Shown one piece after another: positions 18,190 through 25,741 of a stretch of 64,000 bases of DNA. The notes below the pieces were generated by a model. The model saw nothing but the letters and a program-made list of their open reading frames with translations, was not told the DNA's origin and made no database searches. Each line of letters begins with the position of its first letter. Position 1 is the first letter of the stretch. Source of the stretch: UKL13-2 sp038206765 (GTDB lineage: Bacteria; Pseudomonadota; Gammaproteobacteria; Burkholderiales; Usitatibacteraceae); assembly GCA_038206765.1 (NCBI GenBank), contig JBBRAM010000001.1:232672-296671 (forward strand), written 5' to 3'. The translations under genes were made by a program, and so were the position numbers.

Positions 18190-20229
18190 GTGCAAAACAC
18201 CATTATGCAAATCACCGCCGAACCGCTATTCCCCGCCCCGCATTCGTTTCAACACCCGCGCATTGGCTTTTCTTGGCGAGCCGGCTTGTTGGCCGTCGGC
18301 TTTGCGGCCTTCGCAATGCTCTCAACCGTTGTATTCGCAGATCCCCCTGCACGGGTAGGTCGCGTCGGCTATATTGAAGGTGATGTGTCGTTTTATGCGG
18401 ATCGTACCGAGGGCTGGCAAAAAGCGCGGATCAATTTTCCCGTCACCAGCGAAAACTCCGTCTGGACTGAAAACCGATCGCGTGCCGAGGTGCGGATTGG
18501 CGGATCTTCTGTTCGGCTGGGCGAAAATTCAATTCTTGATTTTTTGAACGTCAATGATGACCGCACCGACGCTTTTTTGCAGCGTGGCGTCCTAAACATC
18601 CGCACACGCGCCGATAACCAGAGCCGCGATAGCCTGCGTGTTGAAACCAACGAGGGACGTTTTGTACTCACGGGCAACGGGCGTTTTCGTATCGATGCCG
18701 CACCAGACGGCGCGGAAAGCCGCATATCGGTCTTTAGCGGCCGGGCCCGCTACGAGGGCACCAACGGCATCGACAATCGCCTAACAATTGAATCTGGCAA
18801 AACGCTTATCATCCGAAACCCTAGTACGGGCGGGGACTCCGGTGGAGCGATGGACTTCCGATTCGAGCGCGCTAGCGAATCAGAACTCGACCGTTGGGCG
18901 AGTGCACGCGACCAGCGCTGGGACGAAACCCATACCCGCTATGTGCGCGAGCAAACGATTTCACCGTATATGACCGGTTACGAAGATTTGGATGCCAATG
19001 GCGATTGGATCGAGGATCGCGAATATGGCCGCATTTGGACGCCGCGTGTGGTGGTTGCCGACTGGGCACCTTACCGCTATGGCTCATGGGCATATGTACG
19101 GCCGTGGGGCTGGACGTGGGTTGATGATGCGGCTTGGGGCTTTGCACCGTTCCATTACGGCCGCTGGGTTTACGCTGGAGCACGTTGGGCATGGTGGCCG
19201 GGAGCCTATGCCCGCCGCCCAATTTACGCGCCAGCGCTGGTCGGCTGGTATGGCGGCTCTGGGCGAGATTGGGGGCCTTCGGTTGGCTGGTTTCCACTCG
19301 CGCCCCGCGAACACTTTATTCCCGGCTATACCAACAACGTGACCTACATCCGCAACATCAATCACATTACCAACAACATCACCATCATTAACCCGCCGAC
19401 AAGGTATGCGAATCAATCGCCTGGTACGACCTTCGTCAATGGTCAAACCTTTGTGAACGCGCGTCCCGTACAAAACAACACTATCAAAGTGACGGCAAAA
19501 GAACTCGCGGAACATCCGATTATGGCAGCACCTAGCGCGACACCATTCGCGAAGGAAATGGGTTCGCGCACGCTGGGCGCACCAAACAATGCGCCGCCGC
19601 AACCACTTCAGGGACGAACACAACCTTCGCAAAATAAACCAGCGAACGATGCGCAGACGGCGACGCCCAACCTACCCATTGCGCGAAACCCCAACGGGCC
19701 AACGAATACGCCAATTACGACGCAAAATAACCTTCCCGGCAACAGTAAGCATCCCGCGAAGCCAGTACCAGAGCCAATCTCCGGCGGCCCACAGCATAAC
19801 AATAGCATTCCGCCATTACCGACTATGCCAACGGAAATGACATCGCGCGCATCACCCGCGACGCCACGTCCCGCGCCACAGCCTGCGTATACCAAACCGT
19901 CGAACGCCTCACCGGAGCCCATTGAGCGCTTACCCAATGGGGGAAATGCGGGCAATGCTGCCAACACGAGCAACGCCCCTACACCGACTTACCACAATCG
20001 GCAGCATGCACAACGTGAAGGTCGTATTGCCCAACCTGCCACCGAGGGCGCAATAGAAGGCCACAATCCTGCGCAGTCACCACGACCAGCGCGCGTTGAG
20101 CGCGGGGAACGGGTTGAGCGAGCAGAAAAGCCCGCCAAACCCCTTCATGAAAAAATCGAGAAAATCGACCGGCCTGAAAAGCCAGAAAAGCGTGAACCGG
20201 AAGTGCGGGGCAAACTGGAAAATCGCTAA
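18190..20229 (+). CDS. FecR-like / DUF6600 exported protein with Pro/Asn-rich tail
   Basis: About 679 residues if it starts at the GTG at 18190, which has GGGAG six bases upstream; an ATG at 18205 is also possible. A signal peptide (LLAVGFAAFAMLSTVVFA) leads to a FecR-like beta domain (residues about 55-210: GRVGYIEGDVSFYA, RAEVRIGGSSVRLGENSILD, VFSGRARYEG). A Trp/Tyr-rich DUF6600-type domain follows (residues about 250-380: WAPYRYGSWAYVRPWGWTWV, WGFAPFHYGRW). The last 300 residues are low-complexity Pro/Asn/Thr, ending in a Lys/Glu-rich segment. No TonB receptor or sigma factor is adjacent, so it is not a classical FecR regulator. An exported surface or structural role is inferred. Confidence 0.82.
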   Translation: MQNTIMQITAEPLFPAPHSFQHPRIGFSWRAGLLAVGFAAFAMLSTVVFADPPARVGRVGYIEGDVSFYADRTEGWQKARINFPVTSENSVWTENRSRAEVRIGGSSVRLGENSILDFLNVNDDRTDAFLQRGVLNIRTRADNQSRDSLRVETNEGRFVLTGNGRFRIDAAPDGAESRISVFSGRARYEGTNGIDNRLTIESGKTLIIRNPSTGGDSGGAMDFRFERASESELDRWASARDQRWDETHTRYVREQTISPYMTGYEDLDANGDWIEDREYGRIWTPRVVVADWAPYRYGSWAYVRPWGWTWVDDAAWGFAPFHYGRWVYAGARWAWWPGAYARRPIYAPALVGWYGGSGRDWGPSVGWFPLAPREHFIPGYTNNVTYIRNINHITNNITIINPPTRYANQSPGTTFVNGQTFVNARPVQNNTIKVTAKELAEHPIMAAPSATPFAKEMGSRTLGAPNNAPPQPLQGRTQPSQNKPANDAQTATPNLPIARNPNGPTNTPITTQNNLPGNSKHPAKPVPEPISGGPQHNNSIPPLPTMPTEMTSRASPATPRPAPQPAYTKPSNASPEPIERLPNGGNAGNAANTSNAPTPTYHNRQHAQREGRIAQPATEGAIEGHNPAQSPRPARVERGERVERAEKPAKPLHEKIEKIDRPEKPEKREPEVRGKLENR

Positions 20230-20313
20230 AAATTAACGCTATCCCCTAACCAGCAATTCGGCCATGCGGGCAGGCAACGCGAAGACTGTGCATAGAACAA
20301 TCCAAGTTACTGA

Positions 20314-21366
20314 TTAATCTGCGGCCGCTACCTGCTTCGCTTTTGTCTTTCGGACCTGCGCCTCTGGCTGTGTTTGTTGCGTTTTGGTCGTTGTTATCGC
20401 TTTTGTTTTTACGTCACCGGTTTGTTCCCAATACGGTGGATCGCCAAACGTGTTTTTCAGAAAATCAATAAATAGCCGCACCTTGGCCGGTAAAAATTTT
20501 CGGTCCGGATACACCGCGAAAATATCATTGCCCGGCGCAGCAAAACTCGGCAGTACTTCCACCAAGCGGCCACGGTCAATTTCTTCCGCAACTTCCCAAG
20601 CGCTGCGCCATGCCAAGCCATGCCCTGCCAGTGCCCAGCGGGTGAGCACTTCGCCGTCATTGCAGTGCATCTTGCCGGCGATTTTTACAGTTACCGTTGC
20701 CGGGGTAAAGGGTTTGGCACTTTTCGCTGCCTGCCCAAGATGATCGGGGGAAAGAAACGTCCAGCTATCGGCCAATCCGCTCTCGGTGGCGGTCATCAGG
20801 CAGTTGTGCCTCGCCAGATCCTCCAGACTGACCGGTTTGCCATGTCGCTTAAAATAGTCGGGCGAGCCAACCACCACGCGGTGATTCCGCGCCAATTTGC
20901 TGGCGATAAGATCGGCGTTTTTTAAATCCGCAATGCGGACCGCCAAATCTACCCGCTCGTTCTTCAAATCAACGATGCGTTCCGAGAGATTCAGCGTTAC
21001 CGTCAAATTCGGGTGCGCCTCCACAAACGCAGGCAGATACGGCGCGATATGTTTTCTGCCAAACGATGTCGGTGCCGATACGATCAGCCGCCCGGTCGCG
21101 TTCTTGGCGCCGACTGAAAGCGATTCCTCGGCCGCGCGTAATTCATTCAAGATATTTCGGACATCCTCAAAAAAAACTGTGCCTTCGGGTGTCAGCGTAA
21201 TTTTCCGCGTCGAGCGTTTGAACAGTTTTACCCCAAGCTGCTCTTCCAACTGATCGATGCGTCGTCCAACCATCGCAGGCGTCACTCCCTCGCCTCGCGC
21301 CACGACGGATAGGCTTTCGGACTTGGCAACATCTAGAAATGTCTGTAACGCTTTGAATCTATCCAT
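20314..21366 (-). CDS. LysR-family transcriptional regulator
   Basis: A 350-residue regulator. I chose the ATG at 21366 because GGAGGAGA precedes it, rather than an upstream start adding 12 residues. The N-terminal winged helix-turn-helix is clear (FLDVAKSESLSVVARGEGVT, MVGRRIDQLEEQLGVKLFKR). The ligand-binding domain follows (residues about 90-310, e.g. GRLIVSAPTSFGRKHIAPYL), then a Thr/Lys/Gln-rich tail. It belongs to the CrgA-like group by its pattern. It is divergent from malate synthase across a 387-bp gap, so control of aceB is a reasonable inference; the ligand is unknown. Confidence 0.92.
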   Translation of the reverse strand: MDRFKALQTFLDVAKSESLSVVARGEGVTPAMVGRRIDQLEEQLGVKLFKRSTRKITLTPEGTVFFEDVRNILNELRAAEESLSVGAKNATGRLIVSAPTSFGRKHIAPYLPAFVEAHPNLTVTLNLSERIVDLKNERVDLAVRIADLKNADLIASKLARNHRVVVGSPDYFKRHGKPVSLEDLARHNCLMTATESGLADSWTFLSPDHLGQAAKSAKPFTPATVTVKIAGKMHCNDGEVLTRWALAGHGLAWRSAWEVAEEIDRGRLVEVLPSFAAPGNDIFAVYPDRKFLPAKVRLFIDFLKNTFGDPPYWEQTGDVKTKAITTTKTQQTQPEAQVRKTKAKQVAAAD

Positions 21367-21753
21367 GATTTCTCCTCCGCACATTTTGCCAAAACTCGCC
21401 AAAAGGTTTTTGGCACCACCGGTTGCGTTTATCTAAGCATGCTCTGGTTGAGCCGATTTCATGACCACAGGTTGTTGCTGCATTGCCAAATTTCGCAAAA
21501 AATTAGCCGAATTTGTCGATCGCGTGCCAAATAGTGTCGGCATTGGGAATTGTGCACCCACACCTCGCCGAGCTTCATGTTTTAAATTCGCTCAACCTAA
21601 CCTTCAACCTAAGGAAATCCGCCTTCAAAAGGGGAAAAGTATTAAACCTTTTCGCTTTTTTAATTATTATCTTACAAAGAGTAAGCGAATACACTGGAGT
21701 TTACTATTTTTAATATTGTTATTGATTCGCCTATCTTTGGAAAGAATTTCTTT
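21367..21753. other. Divergent regulatory region between lysR and aceB
   Basis: 387 bp with no gene. The half near aceB is AT-rich (21640-21750). LysR-type regulators normally bind such a shared region, but I could not pick a convincing T-N11-A site by eye. Confidence 0.5.
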
Positions 21754-23370
21754 ATGGAACCCACGCCCAATCTGCCAATAGGCCTCGCACCAACAGGCCT
21801 TGCGATTACCGGAAACATCACAGCGCAATTCGCCGAGATTTTGACACCAGACGCACTATCGTTTTTCGTTAAGCTCGCACGCCGGTTTGAGCCCACGCGC
21901 CAAACACTGCTAGCTGCCCGCGATGTGCGCCAAGCCGAATTTGATCAGGGCGTGCTGCCCGATTTTCTGGCGGAAACCAAACACATTCGTGATGGCGCAT
22001 GGGTAGTATCACCCGTTCCAGCCGATATACAAGACCGCCGCGTGGAAATCACTGGCCCAACTGACCGCAAAATGGTCATCAACGCGCTCAACTGCGGCGC
22101 GAACACCTTCATGGCTGATTTTGAAGATGCCAATTGCCCAACTTGGCACAATATGATCGACGGCCAGATCAATATGCGCGACGCGAATTTGCGCACGATC
22201 GCGCTGGAGCAAAACGGCAAATCCTATAAGTTGAACGACAAGCCCGCCGTGCTCTTCCCCCGTCCTCGCGGTTGGCATCTGGACGAGAAGCATGTGACAT
22301 TGGATGGCAAGCCAGTATCGGGCGGTATCTTTGATTTTGCGCTGTATTTTTTCCATAACGTCAAAACACTGCTCGCACGCGGCAGCGGCGTTTATCTTTA
22401 TTTGCCGAAGATGGAATCGCATCTGGAAGCGCGTTTATGGAATGATATTTTTGTCATGGCGCAGAACGAGCTTAACGTACCGCAAGGTTCCATCAAAGGT
22501 ACCGTTTTGATCGAAACCATCACCGCCGCGTTCGAGATGGATGAAATTTTGTATGAACTGCGTGAGCACAGTGCGGGGCTGAACATTGGCCGTTGGGATT
22601 ACATTTTTTCCGCCATCAAAAAATTCCGCCTAAACAAGGATTTTTGTTTGGCTGACCGCGCACAAGTCAATATGCTCGCGCCCTTCCTGCGCGCTTATGC
22701 GCTTACGCTGGTGAAAACTTGTCACAAGCGCCAAGCGTTCGCGATGGGCGGTATGGCCGCGCAAATCCCGATTAAAAATGACCCCGTCGCCAATGATGCC
22801 GCATTTGAAAAAGTACGCCTCGACAAACTGCGCGAAGTGACCGACGGCTGCGACGGCACCTGGGTTGCGCATCCGGGTTTGGTTGCAGTGGCCAAAGCGG
22901 TTTTTGATGAACACATGCCCACCCCAAACCAAATCCACAAACAGCGCGATGATGTACATTACACCGCAAGCGATTTACTCGATTTCCGCCCAGAAGCGCC
23001 GATCACCGAAGCAGGTGTCCGAAACAATATCCAAGTCGGCATTCAATACGTCGGCTCATGGCTCGGCGGCAACGGCTGTGTGCCGATTTTTAATCTCATG
23101 GAAGATGCCGCGACAGCTGAGATTTCGCGCAGCCAGATCTGGCAATGGATTCGTTCTCCCAAAGGTGTGTTGGACGATGGTCGCAAAGTAAGCAAGGAAA
23201 TGGTGAAGGCCTTGATCGCAGATGAACTCACCAAAACACCCGGGATTGCGGGCGAAGCGGCGTACGCGGCAGGCAAATATGTGGAAGGCGCTGCGATGTT
23301 TGAAAAGCTGGTGATGAACGATCACTACGAAGAATTTTTGACCTTGCCCGCCTATCGCGCCATGGCGTGA
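21754..23370 (+). CDS. aceB: Malate synthase A
   Basis: Condenses glyoxylate with acetyl-CoA to malate, the last step of the glyoxylate bypass and of glycolate use. The 538-residue length matches form A. Family segments are present: FMADFEDANCPTWHNMIDGQ (metal and substrate site), AVLFPRPRGWHLDEKHV, the catalytic-region GTVLIETITAAFEMDEILYE, AGLNIGRWDYIFSAIKKF, and near the end NNIQVGIQYVGSWLGGNGCV. The active site seems complete. Isocitrate lyase is not in the window. The glycolate oxidase genes 12 kb away (glcDEF) would supply glyoxylate. A clear terminator follows. Confidence 0.97.
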   Translation: MEPTPNLPIGLAPTGLAITGNITAQFAEILTPDALSFFVKLARRFEPTRQTLLAARDVRQAEFDQGVLPDFLAETKHIRDGAWVVSPVPADIQDRRVEITGPTDRKMVINALNCGANTFMADFEDANCPTWHNMIDGQINMRDANLRTIALEQNGKSYKLNDKPAVLFPRPRGWHLDEKHVTLDGKPVSGGIFDFALYFFHNVKTLLARGSGVYLYLPKMESHLEARLWNDIFVMAQNELNVPQGSIKGTVLIETITAAFEMDEILYELREHSAGLNIGRWDYIFSAIKKFRLNKDFCLADRAQVNMLAPFLRAYALTLVKTCHKRQAFAMGGMAAQIPIKNDPVANDAAFEKVRLDKLREVTDGCDGTWVAHPGLVAVAKAVFDEHMPTPNQIHKQRDDVHYTASDLLDFRPEAPITEAGVRNNIQVGIQYVGSWLGGNGCVPIFNLMEDAATAEISRSQIWQWIRSPKGVLDDGRKVSKEMVKALIADELTKTPGIAGEAAYAAGKYVEGAAMFEKLVMNDHYEEFLTLPAYRAMA

Positions 23371-23393
23371 CCTTTGCCTTAGCGTGCCTCCAC

Positions 23394-23426
23394 AAAAAAC
23401 GGCGTCGCGATGACGCCGTTTTTTTT
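23394..23426 (+). terminator. Rho-independent terminator after aceB
   Basis: Stem CGGCGTC (23400-23406) / GACGCCG (23412-23418) with a 5-nt loop, A-run on the left and eight T on the right. It begins about 25 bp past the aceB stop. Confidence 0.93.
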
Positions 23427-23548
23427 CGAATTAGACTCACTTGGCTCAACGGCCAATGATGTCATCATTTTTAAAACCCTAGCAACGGCTAGTATGCCGA
23501 CCTCGTCTCTAGCCGAAGAATGGCTACGGGCCTAACCTTTGGCAGAAA

Positions 23549-23758
23549 TTATTTAATCCGCCGCTTGCTAAATACATCCTCGATATTGTCGCGATAAAAA
23601 CTTTGCATCGCAGCGGACGTTGAAAATCGGCGCCAGATTTCGGATGAAACACTCGCGTATTCGAACGTGCCCGCCGACAACTCCACCACGAGCACGCGCC
23701 GTTTATCGTCGTAGCCGATGGCGCGGATGGTTCCGCCGTTTACTTTTTTCATTTCCAT
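23549..23758 (-). CDS. KTSC domain-containing protein
   Basis: A 69-residue protein starting at the ATG at 23758 (a TTG at 23779 is possible). The KTSC pattern is visible: IRAIGYDDKRRVLVVELSAG, TFEYASVSSEIWRRF and AMQSFYRDNIEDVFSKRRI. KTSC domains occur alone or next to Lys-tRNA synthetase-like and nuclease domains; some are in phage contexts. Function is unknown. It is the last gene of a minus-strand run; the Pycsar-type gene ends 29 bp upstream. Confidence 0.82.
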   Translation of the reverse strand: MEMKKVNGGTIRAIGYDDKRRVLVVELSAGTFEYASVSSEIWRRFSTSAAMQSFYRDNIEDVFSKRRIK

Positions 23759-23786
23759 TGTCGATTCCGTCGGCAGCAAAAATAGA

Positions 23787-24491
23787 TCAAAGAATAATCG
23801 AAAACTCCAGCACCAGAAACATGCTGACTTCGATCACCAAAGCCAACCACGCGCGGCGGTAGGCGGCGTATTTCGTGGTAGCAATTTCAGCAACTTGATG
23901 GATTTGATGGCAGACATCGTCCAAGACCTCGGGCAAACCAGCATGGTGAAATGCGGCTGCATAGTCGGCTGCGCTTAGATGCTGCGCAATATCGCCGAAA
24001 AAAATAAGGCTGGGGATGTGGGCGGTGGGTGCCTCGTTATGCAAGTTGCCGGGCTTAACGTTCTGATCGCGCTGATCGTTCTGATCACTCTGCGTATTTT
24101 TAAGCGCCTCGTTTTTGATGTTGCGGGCGCGGGCCAGCACCGTCGTTAAGGCAAAGTAGAAAAATCCCGCGCCCGCAATGAGAAACAAGATCAAGCAAAC
24201 CTTCTCACGCACCCCAAGATGCATAATTTTGTCCAAGTTTGCCGAAACATACGTCACCAGCAACGTCGACATGACAATCAACAAATAGATTTTTTGATCG
24301 GCAGAGCGAATCAGATCTTGGTTCAAATTTAAAATACGCCAAGCTTGGTCGAGCCGAATCGTCAGCGTAGACGCGTCATAGCGGGGCACGTCAGGTTGCA
24401 GGACGCCGGAGTTTTGAGTACCCAAAGCGTTTACCGCGCTCGCTGTCGCGCGATCAGGCACCCTCGCTACCTGCGCTGCCGATAATGCCAC
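23787..24491 (-). CDS. Pycsar effector-like membrane protein (PycTM/DUF5706-like)
   Basis: About 234 residues with two membrane helices (IYLLIVMSTLLVTYVSANL and VCLILFLIAGAGFFYFALTT) after a helical lead that contains LNQDLIRSADQKIYLL. A soluble section follows with IPSLIFFGDIAQHLSAADYA and DDVCHQIHQVAEIATTKYAA, then a third hydrophobic helix (AWLALVIEVSMFLVLEFSII). The order ADQK - two helices - FFGDIA - Y - D.C.QI..VA.IA..KY is that of the Pycsar membrane effector, which opens the membrane on binding cyclic CMP or UMP during phage attack. No nucleotide cyclase is adjacent. Possible starts are a GTG at 24491 or a GTG at 24461 overlapping the reductase stop. Confidence 0.65.
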   Translation of the reverse strand: MALSAAQVARVPDRATASAVNALGTQNSGVLQPDVPRYDASTLTIRLDQAWRILNLNQDLIRSADQKIYLLIVMSTLLVTYVSANLDKIMHLGVREKVCLILFLIAGAGFFYFALTTVLARARNIKNEALKNTQSDQNDQRDQNVKPGNLHNEAPTAHIPSLIFFGDIAQHLSAADYAAAFHHAGLPEVLDDVCHQIHQVAEIATTKYAAYRRAWLALVIEVSMFLVLEFSIIL

Positions 24492-25446
24492 TCATCTGCG
24501 CCATCACGGTTTCATCAAGCTTCGCAGCAATCTCCAGCGCTTTCATGTTTTCCGAAAACTGCGAGATGCGAGACGCGCCGGTGATAACCGTGCTGACATT
24601 CGGGTTTTTTAGGCACCAGGCAATCGCCAACTGCGCCGTGGTGCAGCCCAGCTCTTGCGCAACGACCGCCAGCTTGGCGACCTTGGTATTTTTATAAGCA
24701 TCCAACAATTGTTCCTGCATCCAAGATAAATTTTTAAGTGCGCCACGGCTGTCGGCGGGAATGCCATTCGCGTATTTGCCGGTAAGCAAGCCAGAAGCAA
24801 GCGGGCTCCAAGTGGTCAGACCCAGGCCGATATCGTCGTATAGCCGCGCGTATTCGGTTTCAACGCGATGACGGTGGAAAAGATTGTATTCGGGCTGTTC
24901 CACCACGGGCTTATGCAAATGATGTTTGTCGGCGATATGCCACGCCGCAGCGATCTCAGCCGCACTCCATTCCGAGGTGCCCCAGTACAGCGCCTTGCCG
25001 CTGCTCACCATATCGTGCATTGCATAGACCGTTTCTTCCAGCGGCGTATTCGCATCCGGGCGATGGCAGTAAACAAGATCGACGAAATCGAGATCAAGGC
25101 GCTTGAGCGATGCATCAATCGCCTGCATGAGATATTTTCGGTTGAGAGTGTTGCGCTCATTGATACCGTCGCCAAATTTGGTCGGCAAGCCCCAGAAAAA
25201 TTTGGTCGAAACAACGTAGGTTAGCCGATCCCAGCCGAGCTTTTTGAGCGCAGCACCCATCAGCAATTCAGATTTACCCGACGCATATACTTCGGCGTTA
25301 TCAAAAAAATTGATGCCGTGGTCACGGGCGGCACTCATTAATTCGATTGCAGAGTTTTGGTCGACTTGGTTGCCGTAGGTCACCCACGAACCGAGCGAGA
25401 GTGCGGACACTTTGAGACCTGATTTTCCTAAACGACGGTATTCCAT
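24454..25446 (-). CDS. Aldo/keto reductase (Kv-beta / YghZ-like group)
   Basis: NADPH-dependent reductase of aldehydes and ketones, 330 residues. The catalytic tetrad is visible: Asp and Tyr in NFFDNAEVYASGKSE, Lys in VVSTKFFWG, His in LVYCHRPD. The start MEYRRLGKSGLKVSALSLGS and the cofactor-binding C-terminal part (NPNVSTVITGASRISQFSEN) fit the AKR6-type group related to potassium-channel beta subunits and YghZ. Physiological substrate unknown. The start lies 3 bp past the stop of the upstream small gene, and its end overlaps the Pycsar-type gene, so the three look like one operon. Confidence 0.92.
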   Translation of the reverse strand: MEYRRLGKSGLKVSALSLGSWVTYGNQVDQNSAIELMSAARDHGINFFDNAEVYASGKSELLMGAALKKLGWDRLTYVVSTKFFWGLPTKFGDGINERNTLNRKYLMQAIDASLKRLDLDFVDLVYCHRPDANTPLEETVYAMHDMVSSGKALYWGTSEWSAAEIAAAWHIADKHHLHKPVVEQPEYNLFHRHRVETEYARLYDDIGLGLTTWSPLASGLLTGKYANGIPADSRGALKNLSWMQEQLLDAYKNTKVAKLAVVAQELGCTTAQLAIAWCLKNPNVSTVITGASRISQFSENMKALEIAAKLDETVMAQMSGIIGSAGSEGA

Positions 25447-25448
25447 GA

Positions 25449-25688
25449 TTACGATTCCTTTTCTTTATCAATGTCTGAATATGCATTCACCACCACCACG
25501 CGGGTGCGCTTTGGTCCTGCGGCAAATTTTTCAAGTTTCACCAACACCGGGAACAATTGTTCCAGCTTGTCACGTGCGGCGGGCTCTTGGTCAAAAACGA
25601 GCGGGTTGCCGTCATCGCTTTTGACATCGCGCCATTGCGAGGGTTGCGAATCGTCATCTTGTACTTGCAGTTTGTAGGTAGTCATCAT
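25449..25688 (-). CDS. Small conserved-looking hypothetical protein
   Basis: A 79-residue hydrophilic protein (MMTTYKLQVQDDDSQPSQW at the start, FAAGPKRTRVVVVNAYSDID at the end). An AAGGA ribosome site precedes two consecutive ATG codons. It has the look of a small beta/alpha fold with a TYKLQV opening strand and a VVVVNAY closing strand. I do not recognise a family. It is the first gene of the run with the aldo/keto reductase (2 bp gap). Confidence 0.7.
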   Translation of the reverse strand: MMTTYKLQVQDDDSQPSQWRDVKSDDGNPLVFDQEPAARDKLEQLFPVLVKLEKFAAGPKRTRVVVVNAYSDIDKEKES

Positions 25689-25700
25689 TATCCTTAATGG

Positions 25701-25730
25701 TTCTTAACAGTCCTTAACAGTCCTTAACAA
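25701..25730. repeat. Three 10-bp tandem repeats (TYCTTAACAR)
   Basis: TTCTTAACAG, TCCTTAACAG and TCCTTAACAA are head-to-tail, upstream of the small gene that starts at 25688. A related CCTTAATGG precedes them at 25692. The 10-bp period places each copy on the same helix face, which would suit a repeated binding site. Confidence 0.7.
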
Positions 25731-25741
25731 CTTTACAACTC

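Noticed and set aside
23549..25446. Complete Pycsar defence system
   Set aside because: No nucleotide cyclase gene in the run or elsewhere in the window; only an effector-like protein is present.
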